The notes beneath the pieces are model-generated. The model had not been told where the DNA came from, ran no database searches, and worked only from the letters and a program-made list of their open reading frames with translations. Below, piece after piece: positions 56,350-64,000 of a DNA stretch of 64,000 nucleotides (position 1 is its first letter; the number at the start of each line of letters is the position of its first letter). Made by a program: the position numbers and the translations under genes. This DNA comes from Myxococcota bacterium (GTDB lineage: Bacteria; Myxococcota_A; Bradymonadia; UBA7976; UBA1532), in assembly GCA_963169045.1 (NCBI GenBank), contig CAUJDF010000070.1, positions 234,179 through 298,178 of the forward strand, given 5' to 3'.

Positions 56350-58635
56350 TCAGTAGTGGTAGGGCGTCTTCTGCGTCCACGCGCTCTTCGGGTACCGGCG
56401 GTGGAGCGTGCGGAAAGCGCGGGCCGACGCCTCGCTCGTGCCCTTGTCCTTGCAGCCGTGGCGCGTCGCGTAGACCGCCCGATGCAGCGCCTCGGGCACG
56501 CGCGGATCGGCGGGGTGGGACTCGGCGCGGGCCACGAACGTGCGCGCGAAGAAGTTGGGGGCCATGCCGACCTCGGCGAGCGCGCGCCACTCCCGCTGAA
56601 TGGCCGCGGCCTCGGCGGGGGTCGCGAACGGCGGGACGAGGCCGTCGTAGACCTTCGGGTGGGCCGCCGCCGCCTTCTCGGCCGACTCCCAGAGCGTGGT
56701 CTGGTAGTACTCGGCGGGGCGCTCGAGCGCGCACCACCAGCTGCGCCCTTCGTACACGCCGAGGCGCTCGACGAGCGGCGTCCCCCAGCGGCCGTCGCCC
56801 GCGTCGGGGTACCACGTCAGGCCGGGCAGCTTCGCCATCAGGAAGATGCCGGCGAAACGGCGCGCCTCGGGCGTCGGCTCCGCCAGCCATCCGCGCAGGT
56901 CGTTGGCGAACGCCGGGTCGAGCGTCCCGATCGCGCGGGCGGCCGCGCGCGCGGTCGCGTCGTCGCCGACGAGCACCGCGCGGGTCCACGCCGTCTCGGT
57001 GAGGCCCCGGCGCAGCTCGGCGGGCGCCGTCGCCGCCAGCTCGAGCAGCTTCGCCGCGGGCACCGCGCGCGCCACGGTCAGCGCCCCGGGCCCGTCGAAG
57101 AGCCGGCGCCGCGGCGCCTTCGGGTCCGCGTCGAGCGTGCGGGCGAGCTCCACGTCGTAGGTCGCCGCCACCTGGACCTTCAGCGCGTCCTCGAAGAGCT
57201 GCGCCCAGCCCGTCGCCACGCCGAGCCGCAGGGCCGCAAAGTGGTTGCGCGCGCCGGGCGGCGGATCGCCGGCGAGCGCCGCGTCGAGCATCGCGCGCGC
57301 CTCCGCCGACTTGCCGGTGGCGAGCAACAGGCGCGCCGCGTGGTACTGCGCCGTGTGGTAGGCGGGCGACGTCGCCGGCACCGCGCGCGCCGCCGCGACG
57401 AGGTCCGCGTGCTCGCCGGGCGGGGCGAAGGTGAGGGCCGCGACGAGCCACGCCGGCGACTTCGTCTCGCGCCACCGGGCCGCGGCTTCGGCGAAGCGGC
57501 CCTCTCCCTTCGTCCACGGCGTCGCGTGAAGCGACTCGGCCGGGCCGAACTCCTCGGCGACGTGGAACGTGGCGATCCAGGCGCTCAGCGGGTCCTCGCC
57601 GCGGACGCCCTTCGCCGCGAGCCACGCGAAGTCGGCGAGCGCGTCGGACGGTGCCGGGTCCGACGGCGCTGGCGGCGCGGCGCCGGTGGTCGCAGGCGAC
57701 GCGAGCCGCTCGCCGAGCGTGCGCATCGCGCCCGGCGGGTCCTGGCGGAGCCGGGCGAGCCGCTCGAGGCGCGCGGCGGAGGCGTGCCACTCGGCGAGCG
57801 ACGCGTCGGCCCGCACCGCCCGCAGGCGCCGGCGCACGTCCTCGAGCGTCGAGCCGCCCGCGAGCGAGGCGCGCCGGATCTCGTTGCGCGCCGCGGCGAG
57901 CGCCGCCGGCCCGCGCCATGGCGACGCCGCGTCCGCCGCGATCGCGTCGAGGGCCGTCCGCGCGCCGTCGAAGTCGAGGCCGTAGAACAGCGCCGCCGCG
58001 CGCTGGTAGGCGCGGTCCTGGACGAGCCAGGCCGGCGCGCCGTCGGGCGCGGGATCGGGCAGCCGCCGCCCCTCGCCGCAGTTGGAGAACACGGTGATCT
58101 GGCCGCGCATCCACTCCGCGGCGGCGCAGACGTCGCGTCCGAGTCGGTCCTCGAGCGTGCGCGTCGCCGTCGCGAAGGCGTCGGGCAGGCAGTTCTCGTA
58201 GCTGTCGAAGCCGTCGGGGGGCACCGACCGCCACGTGGGCGGCGCCGGCGCGTCGGGGACGGCGCAGCCTTTCTCCGCGGCGCGCGCGCGGCCCGCCGCC
58301 AGCTTCTCGTTCCAGAGCCGGTACGGGTCGGGCGGCGGCGGCGGCGGCGCTTCGATCGCGTACGGCCCGCCGAAGATCGACGCGCGCCAATCCGCGACGA
58401 CCGCCGCCTGCTCCGCGGGCGTGAACGGCCTGCCCTCGAGCGTGCGCCACGCCGCCACGAGGTACGACACGTCCCAGGTGGGCTGCACGACGCCGAGCTC
58501 GCCGGCGGCGAACTGCGCCAGCGGATAGTCGGGGTGCTGCGCGTGCGCGAACACGGGGTCCTGCGACAGCGGACCGCAGGCCAGCGCCGGCGGGGCGGCG
58601 AGCGCGAGGGCCACGACGAGCGACTTCAAGGCCAC
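56350..58635 (-). CDS. Large exported alpha-helical (TPR-like) protein
   Basis: A 761-residue protein with a signal peptide ('VVALALAAPPALA', cut before 'CGP'; the Cys could be lipidated). The mature chain is mostly Ala-rich helices in pairs ('AAALFYGLDFDGARTALDAIAADA', 'YHAARLLLATGKSAEARAMLDAALAGDPP'), an extended TPR-like solenoid. It closes with 'LHRAVYATRHGCKDKGTSEASARAFRTLHRRYPKSAWTQKTPYHY'-region sequence. It overlaps the DUF3142 gene by ten bases. The same gene pair occurs in other proteobacteria as far as I recall, and is of unknown function. GAGGAAC precedes GTG 58635. Confidence 0.75.
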   Translation of the reverse strand: MALKSLVVALALAAPPALACGPLSQDPVFAHAQHPDYPLAQFAAGELGVVQPTWDVSYLVAAWRTLEGRPFTPAEQAAVVADWRASIFGGPYAIEAPPPPPPDPYRLWNEKLAAGRARAAEKGCAVPDAPAPPTWRSVPPDGFDSYENCLPDAFATATRTLEDRLGRDVCAAAEWMRGQITVFSNCGEGRRLPDPAPDGAPAWLVQDRAYQRAAALFYGLDFDGARTALDAIAADAASPWRGPAALAAARNEIRRASLAGGSTLEDVRRRLRAVRADASLAEWHASAARLERLARLRQDPPGAMRTLGERLASPATTGAAPPAPSDPAPSDALADFAWLAAKGVRGEDPLSAWIATFHVAEEFGPAESLHATPWTKGEGRFAEAAARWRETKSPAWLVAALTFAPPGEHADLVAAARAVPATSPAYHTAQYHAARLLLATGKSAEARAMLDAALAGDPPPGARNHFAALRLGVATGWAQLFEDALKVQVAATYDVELARTLDADPKAPRRRLFDGPGALTVARAVPAAKLLELAATAPAELRRGLTETAWTRAVLVGDDATARAAARAIGTLDPAFANDLRGWLAEPTPEARRFAGIFLMAKLPGLTWYPDAGDGRWGTPLVERLGVYEGRSWWCALERPAEYYQTTLWESAEKAAAAHPKVYDGLVPPFATPAEAAAIQREWRALAEVGMAPNFFARTFVARAESHPADPRVPEALHRAVYATRHGCKDKGTSEASARAFRTLHRRYPKSAWTQKTPYHY

Positions 58636-59309
58636 AGCTGTTCCTCGAGGCGGCGGACGTCCGCCGCCGTCCACGGCGTCTTCGGGTGGAAGGCCCAGAC
58701 GGTCGGCGCCGGCCAGAGCCTCGTGAGCGGCTCGTCAGTCGCAACGCCCGTGCCAGCGGCGCAGATCGGCGGCGGCGTCGTCGCGCCGCGCCCCCGGATC
58801 GCGGCGCCCTCCGGCCCCATGCGGAAGAACTGCGGGATCACTGCGTCCACCGGCAGGTCGGTCACCCAGGCGTCGTCGAGACACCACGAAGCGAGGCCGG
58901 TCGCGGTCAGCGACAGGCCCGGCGGCAGGCCTGCGCGCAGCGCCGTCAGCAGCGCGCGATAGGCGGCCCGCTCCGAGACGCCCGCGTCGAAGTCGATCTG
59001 CAGGCCGCGCACGCCGGGCCGCAGGTGCCGCAGGATGCGCGGCGCGAGCGCCTCCGGGTCCGTGAGGTGCCCGCCGGCGGGGTGCAGCCGCACGGTGGCC
59101 ACGAGCCACGTCCCCTCCGGCACGCGCAGCGGCTGCCGACGCGGCCGCTCCGTGGGGCCGCGCGGCCCGAGCTCAAACGTCGCCGCGAGGTACGCGACGC
59201 CGGTCGTCGCCGTATCGACGAAGCGCAGGTCCTCGGGCCGCTCCCAGGCCCAGAGGACGAGCCGCGGCGGCGACAGCAGAAGCGACAATCCGTAGATCCA
59301 GGCCAGCAT
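58626..59309 (-). CDS. DUF3142 family protein
   Basis: 227 residues with an N-terminal signal or anchor ('WIYGLSLLLSPPRLVLWAWERPEDL'). It has the DUF3142 hallmarks 'VLWAWERPEDLRFVD', 'TGVAYLAATFEL', 'VRGLQIDFDAGVSERAAYRALL', 'LSLTATGLASWCLDDAW' and 'VDAVIPQFFRMG'. The fold resembles a TIM barrel related to GH18/GH25-like glycosidases ('QIDFDAG' would be the strand with acidic residues). Activity is unproven. It is translated with the large helical exported protein that follows (10-base overlap), so the two likely act together in the periplasm. Confidence 0.85.
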   Translation of the reverse strand: MLAWIYGLSLLLSPPRLVLWAWERPEDLRFVDTATTGVAYLAATFELGPRGPTERPRRQPLRVPEGTWLVATVRLHPAGGHLTDPEALAPRILRHLRPGVRGLQIDFDAGVSERAAYRALLTALRAGLPPGLSLTATGLASWCLDDAWVTDLPVDAVIPQFFRMGPEGAAIRGRGATTPPPICAAGTGVATDEPLTRLWPAPTVWAFHPKTPWTAADVRRLEEQLWP

Positions 59310-59388
59310 TCGCGTCCCCCGCGCCTTTCTACGACACACCGGCGGCCCGAGGGTGCAGAATCCAGGCCGCGACCACGGGAGGACGACG

Positions 59389-59751
59389 ATGAGCGCGACG
59401 AAGACCTACACCGGCAGCTGTCACTGCGGCGCCGTCCGCTACGAGGCCGACATGGACCTGTCGGGCCCCGCCATCACCTGCAACTGCTCGATGTGCTCGC
59501 GGATGGGCTCGGTGCTGGCGTTCGTGCCGCAGACGCAGTTCCGCCTGCTCTCGGGCGAGGACGTGCTGACCGACTACCAGTTCAACAAGAAGGTCGTCCA
59601 CCACCTGTTCTGCTCGAAGTGCGGCATCCGCTCCTTCGCGCGCGGCGCGATGCCCGACGGCACGCCCATCGCGGCGGTGAACCTGCGGTGCGTCGACGGC
59701 GTCGACGTGTCGACGCTGCAGACGCACCACTACGACGGCAAGAACATGTGA
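59389..59751 (+). CDS. GFA/CENP-V family zinc protein
   Basis: A 120-residue protein with the zinc-binding Cys sets of glutathione-dependent formaldehyde-activating (GFA)-like proteins: 'CHCGAVRY', 'CNCSMCSRMG' and 'FCSKCGIRSF'. Many members have no proven formaldehyde role. GGGAGG precedes ATG 59389. It stands 71 bases before the propeller gene and may share its transcript. Confidence 0.92.
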   Translation: MSATKTYTGSCHCGAVRYEADMDLSGPAITCNCSMCSRMGSVLAFVPQTQFRLLSGEDVLTDYQFNKKVVHHLFCSKCGIRSFARGAMPDGTPIAAVNLRCVDGVDVSTLQTHHYDGKNM

Positions 59752-59822
59752 GGCGCGCGGGCGTGTCGGCCGCCGATGCGACGCGCGGGCCGCGCGACGC
59801 GGCAGCCGGCCCCCGGGAGACC

Positions 59823-62420
59823 ATGACGCGCCTCGTGCCCCTCCGCCCGGCCCCGCCGGGACCCGGCCGCCTCGTCGGGCGCGCGCACCGCGGCGCCGCC
59901 CGCGCGATCACCCGCGCCGGCGACCGGCTGCTCACGGTCGGCGACGACGGCCGGCTCTGCGTCTGGGCCGGCGACGCCCTCGAGGCGACGGTCGGCGTGC
60001 TCGACGGACCGCTGCATGCCGTCGCGCACGTCGCCGCCCCCGCTGCCGCCGCCGGCGCACGCGTCGCCGTCCCCGCCACCGGCGACGCCGGCGCCCACGC
60101 TGCCGCCCCCGCTGCCGCCGTCGCCGCCCCAGCCTCCGCGCGCGTCGTCGTGGCCGGTGAGGCCGGCGCGGCCGTCGTCGACCTCGCGGGCGCGCCGTCC
60201 GTGCGGCACCGCCTGCCTCCGGGCTTCTCCCAGGTGGCCGCGTGGCCCGACCGGACGCACGTCCTGCTCGGCGGCGAGCGCCTGGCCCGCCTCGACCCGG
60301 TGTCGGGCGACGTCGCGCCCCTGCCCGCGCCCCTGCCCGCGCCGACCGTGGACCTCGTGCCGCTGGCCGGCGGCCGGGCGGCGGCGACCGACGGCCGGAC
60401 GCTGGTGCTGCTGAACGGCGACGACGGCGCGGTGCTCGCGCGCCACGACCTCGCCCCGCTCACCTCCGGCCGCTTCTACGGCGCGCGCCTGCGCGCCCAC
60501 CCCGACGGGCGGCGGGTCCTGGCGGCGCTGACCAACGAGCAGATGTGCCTCTACATCGTCACCGACCACGTGCTGATCGACGCGCTCACCGGCGCCGCCG
60601 AGCCGCTGCGCGACGCCGGCGACGACGGCTGGCGCACGCCCTGGCTGCTGCCCGACGGGGCGCGGCTCTGGATCGGCGGCGACCGCAGCGGACTCGGCGG
60701 CGCGCCGGAGGCGGGGTGGTGGCAGCTCGCCTTCGCCGGGCTGCAGGTGACCGACGCGCTGGCGCTCACCGAGGCGCCGCGGGTGGTGTACACGACCGAC
60801 GCCGAGGGCGCGCTGCGGCGCTGGGACCTGCGCGCGACCGCCGCGCCGGCGCCGATCGAGGCGGGGATGGTGGCCGAAGGCGCGCGCGCCGACGCCGTCG
60901 CCACGTGGCAGCCGCGGACCTCGACGCTGCGCTGGTGGTCGCTGGCCGACGGCGCGCTGCTCGGCGAGTCGCGCGTCGCCGGCCCCGCCGCCGGGACGCT
61001 GCACCACATCCCCGGCGGGGACCGCGTGGCGCTGCGCGGCGACGCGCCGTCACCCGGGGCCCGGGGCCAGCTCGTCGTGCGGGCGCGCGACGGCGCGGAA
61101 GTGCTCGACGCGCTCGCGCCGCTTGGTGCGGCGCCGAGCGTCGCCGCCGTCTCCGAGGACGGCCGCACCGGCGCGGTGATCGGCCTGCAGTACCGGCTCG
61201 TCATGGGTCCGGACGGCCGCGCCTTGCCCGTGGACCATCGCGAGTGGGGTCCGGCGGTCCGCCTCGCCGACGGCCGCACGGCGGTCACCGGCGACGCCGA
61301 GGGGCGCGTGCGCGGGTGGGACCTCGAGACCGGCGCGCGCCGCTTCGGGTTCGAGCGCGCGGCCTGGGTCCAGGGGCTCGCCGCGACGCCGGACGGCGAC
61401 GTCGTGGCGCTGTTCCTCGGCCGCGGCGGGCCGAGCACCCTCGCCCGATTCGACGGACGGACGGGCGCCGTCGTCGCCGAGGTCGAGCTGCCGGAGGGCG
61501 TTCGCGCCGCGCCCCCCTTGCGCGCCCGCCCCGACGGCCGGATCGCGCTCGGACCCGACGGCGCGCTGGCCTGGGATCCGGCCACGGGCGCCTTCGCGGA
61601 GGCGCCGCCATGGACCGCGGCGGTCGAGACCGACCTCGAGCTCGCGTCGTACACCGCGCTGCACGTCCTCGACCTCGTCGCGGCGCGCGTCTCGTGCACG
61701 TTCGAGGGCGACTGGCGCTACGCCCGCGCCGTCGTGCTGTCGCCGGACGGCCGGCGCACGCTGGTGCAGCTGCTGACGGCGGCGGAGTGCGTGTCCCTCG
61801 ACGACGGCGGCCGCGCGCCGGCGCACCCGTCGATCGCCCACCTGCGCGACGTCCGGCTCACGGACGACGGCGCGGTGGTGGTCCGGCGCGACGACGCCGT
61901 GCGGTGCCTCGATCCGGTCACGGGCGAGACGCGGTGGGCCGTGCCGCACCCCGCCGGGCCGTGGACGCTCCTGCCGGACGGGCGCGTGCTGCTCGGCCGC
62001 ACCGACGGGACGGTGGCGGTCGTCCGCGGCGCCGCGCCGCCCGACGCGCGCGCCCGCGACGCCGCTTCCGACGCCGCCGCCCGCGGCGCCGCCCACGACG
62101 CGCCTGCCCGCGGAGCCGCTCATGACGCCGCCGCCCGCGGAGCCGCCCACGACGCGCCCGCCCACGACGTCGCGCGGCTCGACTTCGCCGCCCACGCCGC
62201 GCCCACCCGCGCCGTCGCCACGTCGCCGGACGGCGCCGCCTTCGCCAGCGGCTCGGCCGATGGCGAGGTCGCCGTGTGGTCGCTGGCCGACGGCGCGTGC
62301 GTCGCCCGGTGGGACGGCGCGGAGCCCGTCATCGCGCTGCGGTGGCCGCGCCCCGACCGCCTGCTGGTCATCGACGCGCGGGATGCCCTGACGGTGCTCG
62401 CTCTGGACGAGGACGCCTGA
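59823..62420 (+). CDS. WD40-like propeller protein, cytoplasmic
   Basis: An 865-residue protein without signal or membrane span; GGGAGA is close to ATG 59823. Repeats of about 40 residues with WD40-like ends are spread along the chain ('GDDGRLCVWAG', 'DAEGALRRWDLR', 'GDAEGRVRGWDLETG', 'GSADGEVAVWSLADG'), enough for two seven-bladed propellers. A low-complexity patch 'RGAAHDAPARGAAHDA' (about 745-785) interrupts a late blade and is encoded by near-tandem DNA at about 62060-62170. Such proteins are usually scaffolds. Function unknown. Confidence 0.75.
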   Translation: MTRLVPLRPAPPGPGRLVGRAHRGAARAITRAGDRLLTVGDDGRLCVWAGDALEATVGVLDGPLHAVAHVAAPAAAAGARVAVPATGDAGAHAAAPAAAVAAPASARVVVAGEAGAAVVDLAGAPSVRHRLPPGFSQVAAWPDRTHVLLGGERLARLDPVSGDVAPLPAPLPAPTVDLVPLAGGRAAATDGRTLVLLNGDDGAVLARHDLAPLTSGRFYGARLRAHPDGRRVLAALTNEQMCLYIVTDHVLIDALTGAAEPLRDAGDDGWRTPWLLPDGARLWIGGDRSGLGGAPEAGWWQLAFAGLQVTDALALTEAPRVVYTTDAEGALRRWDLRATAAPAPIEAGMVAEGARADAVATWQPRTSTLRWWSLADGALLGESRVAGPAAGTLHHIPGGDRVALRGDAPSPGARGQLVVRARDGAEVLDALAPLGAAPSVAAVSEDGRTGAVIGLQYRLVMGPDGRALPVDHREWGPAVRLADGRTAVTGDAEGRVRGWDLETGARRFGFERAAWVQGLAATPDGDVVALFLGRGGPSTLARFDGRTGAVVAEVELPEGVRAAPPLRARPDGRIALGPDGALAWDPATGAFAEAPPWTAAVETDLELASYTALHVLDLVAARVSCTFEGDWRYARAVVLSPDGRRTLVQLLTAAECVSLDDGGRAPAHPSIAHLRDVRLTDDGAVVVRRDDAVRCLDPVTGETRWAVPHPAGPWTLLPDGRVLLGRTDGTVAVVRGAAPPDARARDAASDAAARGAAHDAPARGAAHDAAARGAAHDAPAHDVARLDFAAHAAPTRAVATSPDGAAFASGSADGEVAVWSLADGACVARWDGAEPVIALRWPRPDRLLVIDARDALTVLALDEDA

Positions 62421-62649
62421 CCGACCGCCCGCGCCAGGAACCTCCGTGCCGGAGGGATGGGCTCGACTGATCCGATGCGCCCGCCCGCTGGTTGCAGTGA
62501 TCGCTGCCGGTGCCCGGCGCCACCCCAGGCGCGTTAGGATGGGCGTCATGTGCGAGCAGGCAGACCGGCCCCGGATGGAATCGTGGCTATCCGGTTGACG
62601 CCGAATACCACTCCCGGCACCCGGGCACCGGATTCCGGCATTCAACTTC

Positions 62650-63579
62650 CTACGGGGCCCAGGCAACCTCGACGCGATCAACGCAGAGGAGGTTCGTGCG
62701 ATCCCACCAGATTCGGAATTCGAGGCGATGCCCGCCGGGATTGTCGAACGTCACGGGGAACGCTGCCCAGGTCATCGGTGCGCCGAAGCCGCTGGGCGTC
62801 GCAGGGTAGCCGTGACCCTGGATTTGCCGCCCCCCGTCATCGGCGTCGATGATCTCCAGTCGCGCAAAGACGGTATCTGGAAAGACGCGGGCGGGGTTGT
62901 AGTCCGCCAGTAACCAGAACGTCGCAACGAGCCGGCCTTGGGGCAGCGTGTCCACGTAGGGGCCGTAAATGAGGTGGCCAGCCCCGACCTCGGGCGCCGG
63001 TATGCCGCACCAGCCGTCAGCACTCGGTTGACCTGTCGCGTGCATGAAGTCGCGTTCGGCCTCGTAGACGATCGGGGCCTCCTGGCAACGTCCTTCGCGG
63101 CACGCCTCGAACACGGCGCATGGCGCGCTCTCGTCGGTGCTCCCGTCGCAGTCCTGATCAACGCCGTCGCACACCTCGGCGACCTCGACCGGGCCGCAGG
63201 CGTTACACGCGTTCAAGGTGCCCTCATCAACTCGTCCGTCACAGTCATTGTCCGCGTTGTCGCAGGTTTCCTGTGGGCACTGTGCATCACTCTGTACAAC
63301 AGCCGCGTCGGCGTTACGTACGTCGGCATCGTTGCTATGTAACCCGCTGTCTCCAACGTAAGCATCGCGAGCTATGTTGCCGCTGTCTCCACGCTGTACA
63401 TCGTGATCGTGTAGTGCACCGTCGAGACGATCACCGATGATGGTCCCGTCGACGGCGCCCGGACAGGGCTCGGCGCCGCACTCGACAGGAGCCCCGTCGG
63501 GTGAGGCTCCACGCCAACCGGGAAAGTCCGTGAAGCAGCCGGTGAGCAGCAGCCCCGTCACGCCGATCACCGTCCGCAT
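62650..63579 (-). CDS. MopE-like metal-motif lipoprotein with carbohydrate-module-like end
   Basis: A 309-residue lipoprotein; GGGAGGG before ATG 63579, signal ending 'GLLLTGC'. A linker of about 75 residues leads to two MopE-type motifs ('CDNADNDCDGRVDEG', 'CDGVDQDCDGSTDES') with paired Cys. The C-terminal beta-sandwich of about 140 residues starts 'IVYEAERDFMHATG' and includes 'RLVATFWLLADYN', 'VFARLEIIDADDG' and 'HRLEFRIWWDRTNLLCVDRVEV'. It looks like a carbohydrate-binding module of the CBM6/35 type. DNA is less GC-rich than the preceding genes. The 229-bp gap before it (62421-62649) shows nothing I can name. Confidence 0.75.
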   Translation of the reverse strand: MRTVIGVTGLLLTGCFTDFPGWRGASPDGAPVECGAEPCPGAVDGTIIGDRLDGALHDHDVQRGDSGNIARDAYVGDSGLHSNDADVRNADAAVVQSDAQCPQETCDNADNDCDGRVDEGTLNACNACGPVEVAEVCDGVDQDCDGSTDESAPCAVFEACREGRCQEAPIVYEAERDFMHATGQPSADGWCGIPAPEVGAGHLIYGPYVDTLPQGRLVATFWLLADYNPARVFPDTVFARLEIIDADDGGRQIQGHGYPATPSGFGAPMTWAAFPVTFDNPGGHRLEFRIWWDRTNLLCVDRVEVAWAP

Positions 63580-63682
63580 CGCGAGCCCTCCCGAGGCGTC
63601 TCACTCGACTTCATAGTGCCGGATACCGCACAGCCAACACGACTGCAACAGCTACGGTGCGCTCCCGGAAGGGGTTCCGGGG

Positions 63683-63874
63683 GTGAGCGACGAGCTTCAG
63701 CGGCGCTTGGTGGCGCGCATTCGAGCACTGGCGAAGCAGAAGCGGATTCCGCTGTCGCACATCCCCGACCGCGCCGGTATCGGCCGCTCGCACTTCTTCG
63801 CCGTCATGCGCTTCGCGGCGTCGCCGACGTTGAAGTGGGTCGAGAAGGTCGCGGAAGTGCTAGCAGGTTGTTGA
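63683..63874 (+). CDS. Small helix-turn-helix protein, probably cut by an IS
   Basis: A 63-residue Xre/Cro-type HTH: 'LQRRLVARIRALAKQKRIPLSHIPDRAGIGRSHFFAVMRFAASPTLKWVEKVAEVL' contains the usual five helices, with 'HIPDRAGIGRSHFFAVM' as helices 2-3. It stops right after '...AEVLAGC'. Relatives go on for some ten residues, and the last codons fall in what looks like an insertion-sequence end, so it is probably truncated. Start is GTG 63683, preceded by GGAAGGGG. Confidence 0.6.
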   Translation: MSDELQRRLVARIRALAKQKRIPLSHIPDRAGIGRSHFFAVMRFAASPTLKWVEKVAEVLAGC

Positions 63875-64000
63875 TTTTCTGCCTTGGGGGATCGACCCCC
63901 GCCTGACCGCGTCATACACTCCGCGCGTCGCTGTTCGGAGGGGTTCTCGATGCGCGGAAAGGTCCCTGCCCAGCCCTCGATGCTCTGCATGATCTCGGTC
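63864..64000 (+). mobile_element. Left end of an IS1182-like insertion sequence (partial)
   Basis: CAGGTTGTTGATTTTC at 63864 resembles the 'CAGGCTGTTGAAAAA' ends of IS1182/IS5-type elements. A GGGGG-ATCGA-CCCCC hairpin (63886-63900) follows, of the sort that blocks outside transcription, then a transposase start at 63950. The element runs off the window, so its right end and target duplication cannot be seen. Confidence 0.6.
63950..64000 (+). CDS. Transposase N-terminus (IS1182-like, partial)
   Basis: GGAGGGG stands before ATG 63950, which opens 'MRGKVPAQPSMLCMISV' up to the window edge. This start ('MRGxVxxQxSM') is the usual beginning of IS1182-family DDE transposases. Only 17 residues are visible. 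Confidence 0.7.
   Translation, partial: MRGKVPAQPSMLCMISV

Noticed and set aside
62421..62649. Small plus-strand frames between the propeller gene and the last lipoprotein
   Set aside because: No ribosome site, no recognisable sequence, and they run into the lipoprotein on the other strand.

Overview
This is very GC-rich bacterial DNA. The best guess for its source is a Myxococcota (deltaproteobacterial) chromosome. The gene content supports this: about fourteen predicted lipoproteins with Asp/Ala/Pro-rich linkers, several with MopE-type 'CDxxDxDCDGxxDE' metal-binding motifs, plus thrombospondin-type calcium repeats, an ECF sigma factor with its own membrane partner, a three-subunit SdhCAB operon, and a squalene-synthase-like gene beside hpnH (hopanoids). 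These are inferences from families I recognise; no database was searched. GTG and TTG starts are frequent, and ATGA/GTGA stop-start overlaps are common.

Layout. 1-2.3 kb: end of an unknown gene and two minus-strand lipoproteins. 2.3-2.8 kb: a 21-bp phased tandem repeat carrying three palindromes. 2.8-6.5 kb: mgtE, a PI-PLC-like protein and a broken lipoprotein gene. 6.5-9.2 kb: a beta-propeller lipoprotein and an outer-membrane barrel protein, read as one minus-strand operon behind a clear TPP (thiamine) riboswitch. 9.3-16.8 kb: three large exported proteins on the plus strand (a 12-repeat Cys-rich lipoprotein with a lamin-tail domain, a beta-helix protein, a thrombospondin-3 protein). 17.1-19.1 kb: a deleted copy of mgtE and a lipoprotein that shares an exact 65-bp patch with the broken gene at 6 kb. 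19.1-25.1 kb: adenosine deaminase, isochorismatase-like hydrolase, small exported proteins, a 35-residue membrane peptide coupled to a lipoprotein, dapA-dapB. 25.2-31.2 kb: a glycosyltransferase pair, sdhCAB and an SGNH-hydrolase lipoprotein. 31.3-37.8 kb: a TudS/DUF523 protein, an envelope protein, ECF sigma and membrane partner, and two tandem paralogous lipoproteins. 37.9-43.3 kb: a squalene synthase-like enzyme, HpnH, an MpaB-type oxygenase, a DUF3089 hydrolase and a diiron oxygenase. 43.4-51.3 kb: a MopE-like lipoprotein, an OPT transporter, an AlaX editing protein and a membrane phosphotransferase-like enzyme. 51.4-54.9 kb: flippase, nucleotidyltransferase and CDP-glycerol-type polymer transferase. 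54.9-63.6 kb: a di-haem lipoprotein, a large exported helical protein with a DUF3142 partner, a GFA protein, a propeller protein and another MopE-like lipoprotein. 63.7-64 kb: a small HTH gene apparently cut by the left end of an IS1182-like element.

The most promising candidates for something undescribed are the thiamine-riboswitch-controlled outer-membrane barrel plus propeller lipoprotein, and the putative phosphodiester-polymer locus (48.97-54.9 kb) in what looks like a Gram-negative genome. Two pairs of near-identical segments (mgtE and the 65-bp patch), in the same order and orientation about 12-14 kb apart, record a past duplication and partial decay.
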